A DNA stretch of 35,457 bases from NCBI GenBank assembly GCA_020047785.1, contig JAIFNI010000252.1, positions 1-35,457 of the forward strand, given 5' to 3'. This document shows, in pieces, positions 26,506 through 34,711 of the stretch. The DNA comes from Clostridia bacterium (GTDB taxonomy: Bacteria; Bacillota; Clostridia; DSM-8532). A program made the translations under genes and the position numbers. Position 1 is the first letter of the stretch, and each line of letters begins with the position of its first letter. The notes under the pieces were generated by a model. It worked only from the letters and a program-made list of their open reading frames with translations, was not told the origin of the DNA and did not search any database.

Positions 26506-27609
26506 ATGTCATTGAAAATCGGATTGGTCGGAATGGGCGGAATCGGAAATACCCATGCGGATGTCTATAAACAGGACGAACTGGCCAATTTGGCTGCGGT
26601 CTGTGATGTCAAGCGGGACCGGGCGGATGCGGCGGCTGAAAAATACGGCGTGCCGGCCTTCTATTCCCTGAAGGAAATGCTGGAAGCAATGCCCGACCTG
26701 GATATCGTGGACATCACAACTTCCGGCTATGAAAACGGCAGCTGGCACTATGTACCGGCCATGGAAGCCATCGCGGCCGGGAAAAACGTGCTGGTGGAAA
26801 AACCCATCTCGAACGATGTGCGGGAAGCGCGCGAAATGGTCCGGTTTGCTGCAGAAAAAGGCGTGTATCTGGGCTGCAACCTCAATCATTTTTTCACAAA
26901 ACCGGCTGAACGCGCCGATCAGCTGATAGACGAGGGAAAAATCGGAGAACCGGTTTATATTGTCCACAAGATGGGCTTCAATGGCGGAGAGTCCGGCTAC
27001 GGCGGCCGCGGATCCGCCCGCTGGCAGCGTCCTTATTCACATCTGAAGGCGTTCCTCGCGCATCCGTTTTCCGTGATGCGTCACTTCGGCGGCGACATCA
27101 CCCATATACAGGCTTACCTCAGCAAACCCGGCGTGCGCAAGACAGCCGACGATCTGATGTACTCCATCAACAGCGTCCACGTGCGTTTTGAAAACGGAAG
27201 CACCGGATATCTGCTCTCCCAGCGCGGGGATGCGATGTTCGGCCTCGGTGGCTGGTGGAGCTTCGAAATGGCCGGCACGAAAGGCACCTTCGTCATCGAG
27301 AACTGCGTGGAGAAGCTTCAGTTCTGGGATGCCTCCCAGCCGAAGAGCGCCATGGCTTCGCCGGAACCCAACGAAATCCTCGACACGGGCATCACCGATT
27401 TCGGAGCCACCTTCCCGGCCAGGCTCCATGCCTATCTGGAAGATGTGACGAACAAGGTGCCCCTTGAATCGCTTCGCGCCTCCGGCCGTGATGCGCTTGC
27501 CACACTGGAATACACCTTTGCCGCCATCAAATCCTTTGAGGAGGGTGGCACAGTAGTCCGTCCGGAACCGCTGCCCAACCTGCACGGCGACATCTTCAAA
27601 CCTATCTGA
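26506..27609 (+). CDS. Gfo/Idh/MocA family oxidoreductase
   Basis: MSLKIGLVGMGGIGNTHADVYKQDELANLAAVCDVKRDRAD...NVLVEKPISNDVREAREMV. Confidence 0.95.
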   Translation: MSLKIGLVGMGGIGNTHADVYKQDELANLAAVCDVKRDRADAAAEKYGVPAFYSLKEMLEAMPDLDIVDITTSGYENGSWHYVPAMEAIAAGKNVLVEKPISNDVREAREMVRFAAEKGVYLGCNLNHFFTKPAERADQLIDEGKIGEPVYIVHKMGFNGGESGYGGRGSARWQRPYSHLKAFLAHPFSVMRHFGGDITHIQAYLSKPGVRKTADDLMYSINSVHVRFENGSTGYLLSQRGDAMFGLGGWWSFEMAGTKGTFVIENCVEKLQFWDASQPKSAMASPEPNEILDTGITDFGATFPARLHAYLEDVTNKVPLESLRASGRDALATLEYTFAAIKSFEEGGTVVRPEPLPNLHGDIFKPI

Positions 27610-27665
27610 TTCATCCGTTTCAAACCTGCAACAGATCCCTTCGACACGCACCTCGGGAGGCCTGC

Positions 27666-29042
27666 ATGAAGCCGAACATCCTGCTCATCGTCGCCGATCA
27701 GCACCGCCATGACGCACTGGGTTGTGCCGGCAGGTTCCCGATCCTTACCCCGCATATCGACAGACTGGCGCGTGAAGGCGTGTTTTTCGAAAACGCCTTC
27801 ACGCCCTGCCCGGTGTGCGCACCTGCCCGCCAGGCGCTTTTGGGTGGACGGGCACCGGAAAGTTTCGGCGCGCTATGGAATCCCGATTTCATCCCAATGC
27901 CTACCCTGTCGCCCGACCCGGGTTTCCACACAGCCGCGCTGGCACGGTCGGGTTATTCCTGTGCACTGGTTGGAAAATGGAATTCATCCATCAGCTTCTC
28001 TCCGTACGACTTTGGCTTCTCCACGCATATCGGCTATGAGGTGTACAACGCCGGCATTGCCGTGAAGTATCCGACGCTGTCATACAGGAACGGGTGGTTC
28101 GGGGAACCGACCCCCATCGCCCTCGAGGACAGCAAGACCCACTGGGCCGCCTCGCAGGCGTGCAGCCTGATGGTGGAATATGCGAAACAGGAAACACCTT
28201 GGTATATCCGTGTGGATTTCACCGATCCCCATCTGCCCTGTCGCCCTTCCGAACCTTTTGCCAGCCTGTATGACCCGGACACTGTCGAACCATGGGACAG
28301 CATGGGCGATCCGTTGGAAGGAAAACCGTACATCCAGCGCCAGCAGATACGCAGCTGGGGTTTGGAAGGCCGGACCTGGGGTGAGTGGAAGCATACGCTG
28401 GCCATGTACCAGGGCATGGTCAGCCAGATCGATGACGCGGTCGGGGTCCTCCTTGCGCAGCTGGACAGCCTGAATCTGACGGAAGACACCATAGTGGTGT
28501 ACACGGCGGACCATGGCGACCTTTGCGGCGGGCACGGCATGCTGGACAAGCATTACGTCCTGTACGACGATGTGACCCGGGTTCCCTTGCTCATTCGGTA
28601 CCCGCGTCTGGCACATGCGGGACATCGGGCGAAGGAGTTCGCCAGCAACTGTCTGGACCTCGGCGCAACCCTCGGCGAACTATGCGGGGTGAAGGTATCG
28701 GCCGGGCATGGAATCCCTCTGACACCCATGTTGACCGGAGAAAGCAAGCCCGGACGGGACTTTGCCGTATCTGCCGCAAGCGGCCAGCAGTTCGGGCTGT
28801 ACTCCCAGCGAAGCATCCGGACGAAAGACTGGCTGTATGTCTGGAACATGACGGATATGGATGAACTGTACGATTCTGCAGCCGATCCCGGGCAGATAAG
28901 GAACCTGATTCATCAGCCGGATTTGATGGAGGTTGTGGAAGAATTGCGGAAAAAGCTGCATGCCGAGCTGCGACGGCGGGAAGACCCGTTTGTTTGTTCG
29001 GGCTGGCTGGACGGACAATTGCTTGAAGGAAAGAAGGACTGA
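27666..29042 (+). CDS. Sulfatase with canonical Cys-type FGly motif (CAPAR)
   Basis: MKPNILLIVADQHRHDALGCAG...FENAFTPCPVCAPARQALLGGRAPES...VVYTADHGDLCGGHGMLDKH: C-X-P-A-R plus ADQ and DHGD metal-site motifs. Confidence 0.95.
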   Translation: MKPNILLIVADQHRHDALGCAGRFPILTPHIDRLAREGVFFENAFTPCPVCAPARQALLGGRAPESFGALWNPDFIPMPTLSPDPGFHTAALARSGYSCALVGKWNSSISFSPYDFGFSTHIGYEVYNAGIAVKYPTLSYRNGWFGEPTPIALEDSKTHWAASQACSLMVEYAKQETPWYIRVDFTDPHLPCRPSEPFASLYDPDTVEPWDSMGDPLEGKPYIQRQQIRSWGLEGRTWGEWKHTLAMYQGMVSQIDDAVGVLLAQLDSLNLTEDTIVVYTADHGDLCGGHGMLDKHYVLYDDVTRVPLLIRYPRLAHAGHRAKEFASNCLDLGATLGELCGVKVSAGHGIPLTPMLTGESKPGRDFAVSAASGQQFGLYSQRSIRTKDWLYVWNMTDMDELYDSAADPGQIRNLIHQPDLMEVVEELRKKLHAELRRREDPFVCSGWLDGQLLEGKKD

Positions 29043-29170
29043 CCATGAGAAAAGTGGCTGGATATAAGAAAACAACAACAGACAGAACGCGGAAAGAAAG
29101 TTGAAGAATCAGAAAAAAAACTGAAAATACCGTAAAAATCATCAGAGAAAACAGAGAAAGAGGAGACAAC

Positions 29171-30412
29171 ATGAAAAGAATTCTGACCATTTTTCTTATC
29201 CTGATCCTTGCCTTTCTTCCGGTTGGATGCGCCCAGAAATCTCCGGCACAGGACATTACGCTGAAGTTCGTGCGCATCGGCAATGACGCTGCGGAGGCCG
29301 AATACTGGAAAGGTTTGATTACCCGTTTCGAGGCGAAGACACCCGGCATCAGGATCCAGTATGATGACGCCGCGATCGGCGAACCGATGGAAACCAAACT
29401 GAATTCGATGTTCAGCGCCGGAATGGGACCTGACCTCATCGGCCATGGCATCATGTCCGTGGCAGCACGCGCGGTGGCTAAGAATTATCAGCCGATCACG
29501 AAATACTTCAGTACCTGGGAAGGCAAGGATGACATCATGCCCAGTGTACTGGCAAACGGCACCTACAACAAGGAAGTGTATGGATTGGCCTACTCCACCA
29601 CGCCTTTTGTATTCGCTTACAGGAAGGATTTGTTTGCCGCCGCTGGTCTGGACCCGGAGAGCCCGCCGAAAACATGGGCGGAACTGAAAGAATATGCGGA
29701 AAAGCTGACCGTCAAGGAAGGTGACCGCATCGTCACCTCCGGATTCTCCTTCCCGAAATCCGCCGGCAATTTCGTGGAATTCGACTGCTTTGTTTTCGGC
29801 AATGGCGGCCGCTACTATGACGCGGACGGCAAACCGACGATTGACACACCGGAAAAGGCGGAAGCTTTCCGATTCCTGTCCTCTTTTCTCAACGAGGTCA
29901 GCATCCCTTTCAGCAACACGGAGGTGAATCCCTTCGTCAACGGCAGCGCGGCCATGACCCTCATCAACAACGTGGCGCTGACCGGCATGCTGAAGAATGA
30001 GGAATACAAGGACAAAATCGGCATCGCGCTGCCGCCGTCCAACGAGGGCAAGGCACAGGAAACCTTCGCCGGCTGCAACATGCTCTTTGTCGGCGGTGAC
30101 TGCAAGAATCCCGATGCAGCCTTCCAGTTCATCGCGTTCGCCCTGACCAATGAGGAAGTCATGAAACGGGCCACCGATCTCAACATCCCCGTGACCCGCC
30201 AGTCCCAGGTCGAAGCCTTCACGGCCCTGAATCCCATGAATGCGGTCCGTGCCGCCTGTGTGGCCAACGGCACCGGCATGCCCCGCACCACGTGGGCTGC
30301 CTCCTTCCAGAAAATCCGCAACACGATGGTGCAGGAAGTCCTGTATGGGAAAACTACGCCGGAGGATGCGTTGAAGAATGCGCAGCAGGCGCTGCTTGAT
30401 GAAATTGAGTAG
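29171..30412 (+). CDS. ABC transporter extracellular solute-binding lipoprotein (carbohydrate family 1)
   Basis: Signal/lipobox LILAFLPVGCAQK; WKGLITRFEAKTPGIRIQYDDA..., AMTLINN...; followed by two permeases. Confidence 0.94.
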   Translation: MKRILTIFLILILAFLPVGCAQKSPAQDITLKFVRIGNDAAEAEYWKGLITRFEAKTPGIRIQYDDAAIGEPMETKLNSMFSAGMGPDLIGHGIMSVAARAVAKNYQPITKYFSTWEGKDDIMPSVLANGTYNKEVYGLAYSTTPFVFAYRKDLFAAAGLDPESPPKTWAELKEYAEKLTVKEGDRIVTSGFSFPKSAGNFVEFDCFVFGNGGRYYDADGKPTIDTPEKAEAFRFLSSFLNEVSIPFSNTEVNPFVNGSAAMTLINNVALTGMLKNEEYKDKIGIALPPSNEGKAQETFAGCNMLFVGGDCKNPDAAFQFIAFALTNEEVMKRATDLNIPVTRQSQVEAFTALNPMNAVRAACVANGTGMPRTTWAASFQKIRNTMVQEVLYGKTTPEDALKNAQQALLDEIE

Positions 30413-30486
30413 TTGGCCGTCATGACGGCTCAACCGACCGGCTTGCAGGCTCCGTCTTGCGCGCATACATTGGGGAAGCAGGTTTC

Positions 30487-31419
30487 ATGGGCACCTTTCG
30501 ACACGGAATACAGACAAACATCGATGTAAAGAAACGGATTCCGTTTCTGACCGGAGACGCGGTATCGGCCTACCTGCTGATACTGCCTTTCTTTGTGTTT
30601 TTCTTCCTGTTTGTTCTCTCTCCGCTTCTGCGCAACTTCCTGAACAGCTTCACGAATGACAGCCTTGGCGTGAAGGAATTCATCGGCTTCCGCAATTATG
30701 AAAAACTTCTGCGGGACCGCAGCTTTCTGCGTTCCGTCCTGAACACATTCACCTTTGCCCTGTTTTCGATTGTCCCGCTGATGGTGCTTGGCTTTGCGGC
30801 CGCTCTGAGCGTCAATCGGCCGAAGAAGGCCATGTATGCCGCGCGTGCCGTTCTCATGTACCCGTACGTAGCTTCCATGGTCTCCGTGTCGATGATTTGG
30901 CTGTACCTGTTCGACCCGGGCTCCGGTCTTTTCAACAAGGTCCTTTGGATGGCCGGGTTTTCAGGCAGCGACTGGCTTTTCGATGAAAAGCTTGCCCTTC
31001 CCTGCCTGATTGTCGTGAACGTCTGGAAAATGATCGGCTATGTCATGATTCTGTATCTGGCCGCCCTGCAGGGGGTTCCCCAAAGTCAGTACGATGCGGC
31101 GGTCGTCGACGGCGCCGGATTCCTTGGCGCCACCTGGCATGTCACACTGCCGGCCATCCGTCCGGTCAGTTTCTTTCTGCTGGCCACGCTGTCCATCGAG
31201 TGCTTCAAGACATTCGAGCAGGTCCGGATCATGACGAACGGCGGCCCGCTGGACGCGACGACCACCATCACGCACCAGATCTACATGCGCGCCTTTTCCG
31301 AGTTCAAGATGGGCTATGCCTCCGCAATGTCCGTCGTTCTGTTTCTCATGGTCTTCGTGGTCACCCTGCTGAATCTGAAATTCGGCGGGCAGCTGGAAGA
31401 GGACAGGGGGAACGGATGA
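30487..31419 (+). CDS. Sugar ABC transporter permease (MalF-like)
   Basis: FLTGDAVSAYLLILPFFVFFFLFVLSPLLRNFLNSFTND...; EAA-like loop QYDAAVVDGAGFLGATWHVTLPAIRP. Confidence 0.94.
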   Translation: MGTFRHGIQTNIDVKKRIPFLTGDAVSAYLLILPFFVFFFLFVLSPLLRNFLNSFTNDSLGVKEFIGFRNYEKLLRDRSFLRSVLNTFTFALFSIVPLMVLGFAAALSVNRPKKAMYAARAVLMYPYVASMVSVSMIWLYLFDPGSGLFNKVLWMAGFSGSDWLFDEKLALPCLIVVNVWKMIGYVMILYLAALQGVPQSQYDAAVVDGAGFLGATWHVTLPAIRPVSFFLLATLSIECFKTFEQVRIMTNGGPLDATTTITHQIYMRAFSEFKMGYASAMSVVLFLMVFVVTLLNLKFGGQLEEDRGNG

Positions 31420-32384
31420 TTAGCCGAATGAAGAACTGCATGCCAGGTTGGCTGGCGAGAGTAAGGTCGGACCGGCCCATCCGGCAAATGAATGGACGGA
31501 CGACGGAACACAGGAGAGGACGAATGACAGGCCGTGTCGCGGGCTTCTTCCTCCTGATGTTTTTTCTTCTGGCCGCCGGAATCCCCTTCCTCATCATGCT
31601 GTCCGTGTCTCTCCAGAGCATGGAACAGATTTATTCCCCATCCCTGGCACTGCTTCCGAACCCCGTCCGGTTTTCCAACTACCCGGATGCCATGTCGAAC
31701 GGAAACTGGACCCGATACCTGTTCAACAGCGCCTATGTCGCGGGGATGTCCACGGTACTCAGTCTGTTCATCAATGCCATGACCGGGTATGCTTTCGCGC
31801 GGATCGCGTTCCCGTTGAAGCGCCCGCTGTTCGTGCTGATTCTGGCGGGCATGATGATTCCGCCGCAGGTGACGCTGGTACCGCTTTTCATCCAGATGAA
31901 GCAATTCCCACTCGCAGGCGGCAACAACCTTTTCGGTGCGGGCGGCACGGGACTGGTCGACACATACGCCGGTCTGATTCTTCCCTACATCGCAGGCTCC
32001 TTTGGGGTTTTCATGTGCAGGCAATTCTACCTCATGTTCCCGAAGGAACTCGATGAAGCGGCGAAGATGGACGGGTGCGGCAGATTCCGAACTTTCCTGT
32101 CCATCTACCTGCCCCTGTCCGCCCCGATTCTTGGCGCGCTGGCTGTGCTGAAGTTCACGGCTGCCTGGAACGAGTACACCTGGCCGCTTGTGATGACCAA
32201 TGCAGGCGCGGACACCCTGACCACCGTGCAGCTTGCCCTGACTCGTTTCCGCAATGAAGGGGAGATCTTCTGGAACCAGCTGATGGCGGCGACAATGGTA
32301 TCCAGCCTGGCGATTCTTGTGGTGTTCCTGTCCATGCAGAAGTATTTCGTGGCGGGTATCTTGTCAGGAAGTGTGAAGGAATAG
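31416..32384 (+). CDS. Sugar ABC transporter permease (MalG-like)
   Basis: ATGA overlap with the previous gene; EAA motif ELDEAAKMDGCGRFRTFLSIYLPLSAPILG; LVMTNAGADTLTTVQLALTRF. Confidence 0.95.
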   Translation: MISRMKNCMPGWLARVRSDRPIRQMNGRTTEHRRGRMTGRVAGFFLLMFFLLAAGIPFLIMLSVSLQSMEQIYSPSLALLPNPVRFSNYPDAMSNGNWTRYLFNSAYVAGMSTVLSLFINAMTGYAFARIAFPLKRPLFVLILAGMMIPPQVTLVPLFIQMKQFPLAGGNNLFGAGGTGLVDTYAGLILPYIAGSFGVFMCRQFYLMFPKELDEAAKMDGCGRFRTFLSIYLPLSAPILGALAVLKFTAAWNEYTWPLVMTNAGADTLTTVQLALTRFRNEGEIFWNQLMAATMVSSLAILVVFLSMQKYFVAGILSGSVKE

Positions 32385-32396
32385 CGGATGCAGACT

Positions 32397-32418
32397 CGGT
32401 GGCAGGGTGATGCCACCG
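32397..32418. other. Hairpin CGGTGGCA-gggtga-TGCCACCG after the transporter operon
   Basis: 8-bp exact stem shortly after the permease stop codon; no clear U tract, so termination is uncertain. Confidence 0.55.
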
Positions 32419-32606
32419 TTCATGGGTTTCTCCTCCTATGCTATATGCTTCCAGAAACTCGTCCATGGTGAGTGGGAAAATGTCCGGCAGATTGACCATG
32501 CCTACAGAATAAGACTTCGGCCTTTAATATTCATTTCAAATTTCGTACGTTTTTTCGAATAAGCACATCATTTTTCACACATTTATCCGAGTTTATGCTT
32601 TCATTT

Positions 32607-32682
32607 TCACACAATATTTCGTGTTCTCGCATTCGCAAGCACACTCACACACTATTTCGTGTTCCCGCATTCGCAAGTACAC
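32607..32682. repeat. 38-bp tandem duplication
   Basis: TCACACAATATTTCGTGTTCTCGCATTCGCAAGCACAC followed directly by TCACACACTATTTCGTGTTCCCGCATTCGCAAGTACAC. Confidence 0.95.
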
Positions 32683-32831
32683 GTTTTCCCAATAGCAATC
32701 GTTCATAAATACTCGCTTCTCTTGAATGCAGCTGGGCGCGACAGCATTTTTCGGACGCCTGTCCGCTATGATATGATAAGGCCGGGAATCGCACCATACA
32801 GTCTATCCATCATCAAAGGAGACGGAACAAC

Positions 32832-33632
32832 ATGCCCATCGTGAAACATGCGTACCCGATTCTTGAACATGATACCGCTCCGGACGGCATTATCCGTCCG
32901 AATCGTCATGGCCGCCCGCCACTGCCCCCGGTGGCTGTCCTCACATTCTTCGGAGAAGTGCTTGAAGCCTATGTCGAACGTCATCAGTGCCCTGTTTTGA
33001 ACAGCTATGATTCGGAAATGAGGCGCTTTCCTGTCTATGGTACAACCTATGGAGGACGGGATATCGCACTCATTCAGGCGGTGGTCGGCTCCGGCTCCAT
33101 TGCCATGATGACGGATTTTCTACTCGGGCACGGTGTCCGAACTATCCTTGCCTGTGGCGGATGTGGCGTATTGGACGCCATTCCGGCTGGAGACGTCATT
33201 CTTCCGACATCCGCCCTGCGTGATGAAGGCGCCTCCTACCACTATCTGCCTCCGGCCCGTCACATTGATCTGGATGAGGATATCCTCGCCATTCTGAAGG
33301 AAACCCTAGACGCACATCACGTTCCATACGTGAGTTGTCGGACATGGACGACCGATGCCTTTTATCGGGAAACGCCGGATATGGTGACCTATCGCAAGGA
33401 GGAAGGATGCCGGGTCGTTGAGATGGAATGTGCCACAATGGCTGCCGTGGCTCGCTTTCGAGGAGCAAAATTCGGTCAGCTTCTGTATAGCGGTGATATC
33501 CTGACTGATTTTGATCATTATGATGACCGGGAATGGTCCAAAAACGGTTCTGCCCGGGAGACACTGTTTCGGTTGATTCTTGAGAGTGCGAAACATGAAT
33601 CTCTTATACATGAATATTGTCATAGCAGATGA
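32832..33632 (+). CDS. Nucleoside phosphorylase (PNP/UDP family)
   Basis: VVGSGSIAMMTDFLLGHGVRTILACGGCGVLDAIPAGDVILPTSALRDEGASYHYLPP...CRVVEMECATMAAVARFRG: PNP_UDP_1 motifs. Confidence 0.94.
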   Translation: MPIVKHAYPILEHDTAPDGIIRPNRHGRPPLPPVAVLTFFGEVLEAYVERHQCPVLNSYDSEMRRFPVYGTTYGGRDIALIQAVVGSGSIAMMTDFLLGHGVRTILACGGCGVLDAIPAGDVILPTSALRDEGASYHYLPPARHIDLDEDILAILKETLDAHHVPYVSCRTWTTDAFYRETPDMVTYRKEEGCRVVEMECATMAAVARFRGAKFGQLLYSGDILTDFDHYDDREWSKNGSARETLFRLILESAKHESLIHEYCHSR

Positions 33633-33745
33633 AAATCATCTGATGGTGCACCTTCCTGATTCGGTATAGAATCAGTGGTGCAATTCCAAGCGAACACATA
33701 TCAATCCATGCAACCGCAAAAAAGGAGAATTGGAGAATAAGGACG

Positions 33746-34531
33746 ATGTATCAGCACCATCGGGAAGCTATAGAAAAAATCACAGAAAAGCTCAGGAACA
33801 GAAAAGAGGTACAAGGCGTCATCGTTGGCGGTTCCGTCGCACACGGCTTCGCCACAGAGTCATCGGACATCGATCTGATGATCGTTCTGTCTGACGCGGA
33901 TTATGAACGCGCAATCCAATCCGGTGAAATCGGTTACTACGAAACCGAGGCTACTCCATGGCCGGATGGGTATGTTGATGGAAAGTACACCTCAGCCGCG
34001 TATATCCGCAAGGTTGGGGAATCCGGCAGTGAACCCGCGAAATTTGCGTTCCTGGACTCCTTTGTCACGCATTCCGCCGTCGATGGCCTGCAAGAGCTGG
34101 TTTCTGCCGCATCGCGGTATCCGATCGAACGAAAGGATGACAATATCCTCAAGTTTCATGCCCAGTGCGAGGCATGGAAATGGTACCATCACGAAGGACT
34201 CAAGCGGAACAACCGCTACCTGATGGATTGCAGCCTATCCAATTACGTTCTGTTTGCCGGGCGCATGATTTTGGCGGAGAACGAAATGCTGTATCCGTAT
34301 CACAAGTGGTTCCTCCGCGTGCTGGAAGGCGCTGAAAAAAAGCCTGCAGGGCTGATGTCCGTCATCCATCGTGTTCTGGACGAACGTACGATGGCATCAC
34401 TGGATTCGTTGCATGACTGCGTCATGGGATTCAGAAAATGGGCTCCCGAGAATGGAAACTGGTCCAAACGCTTCATGCTCGACAGCGAACTGAACTGGCT
34501 TCAGGGAAATGTTCCGATTGCCGACCTGTGA
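33746..34531 (+). CDS. Nucleotidyltransferase domain protein (minimal NTase fold)
   Basis: VQGVIVGGSVAHGFATESSDIDLMIVLSD: GGS..(x)n..DxD NTase motif. Confidence 0.88.
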   Translation: MYQHHREAIEKITEKLRNRKEVQGVIVGGSVAHGFATESSDIDLMIVLSDADYERAIQSGEIGYYETEATPWPDGYVDGKYTSAAYIRKVGESGSEPAKFAFLDSFVTHSAVDGLQELVSAASRYPIERKDDNILKFHAQCEAWKWYHHEGLKRNNRYLMDCSLSNYVLFAGRMILAENEMLYPYHKWFLRVLEGAEKKPAGLMSVIHRVLDERTMASLDSLHDCVMGFRKWAPENGNWSKRFMLDSELNWLQGNVPIADL

Positions 34532-34568
34532 TACGCAGCGTGCGTCTTCATTCCTTTCTCCCTGGCTA

Positions 34569-34626
34569 CCCTGTAAATGCGTCGTATAAATGACATAAAC
34601 CATCAGACTCAGACGCATTTAAAGGG
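34569..34626. other. Long inverted repeat between convergent genes
   Basis: TAAATGCGTC (34574-34583) / GACGCATTTA (34612-34621), extended by CCCT/AGGG outside one mismatch. Confidence 0.68.
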
Positions 34627-34711
34627 AATTGCTGGTGATTCGCCGCGAAGCATCAGGGGTCTACCCACATTGAGCAAAGGAGAAGCTGGCAGATACCAGA
34701 CGGATTGCCCT

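Noticed and set aside
29043-29165. A/G-rich leader before the solute-binding protein as a structured regulatory RNA
   Set aside because: Purine-rich with little complementarity; looks unstructured and has only vague repetition.
28913-30466. 517-aa minus-strand ORF opposite the solute-binding protein
   Set aside because: Shadow ORF; the sense frame is a clear ABC binding lipoprotein.
32607-32682. 38-bp repeats as a CRISPR remnant
   Set aside because: The copies are contiguous with no spacer and there are no cas genes nearby.
33656-33675. CTGATTC-ggtata-GAATCAG hairpin after the nucleoside phosphorylase as a terminator
   Set aside because: No T tract follows the stem; cannot support termination from sequence alone.
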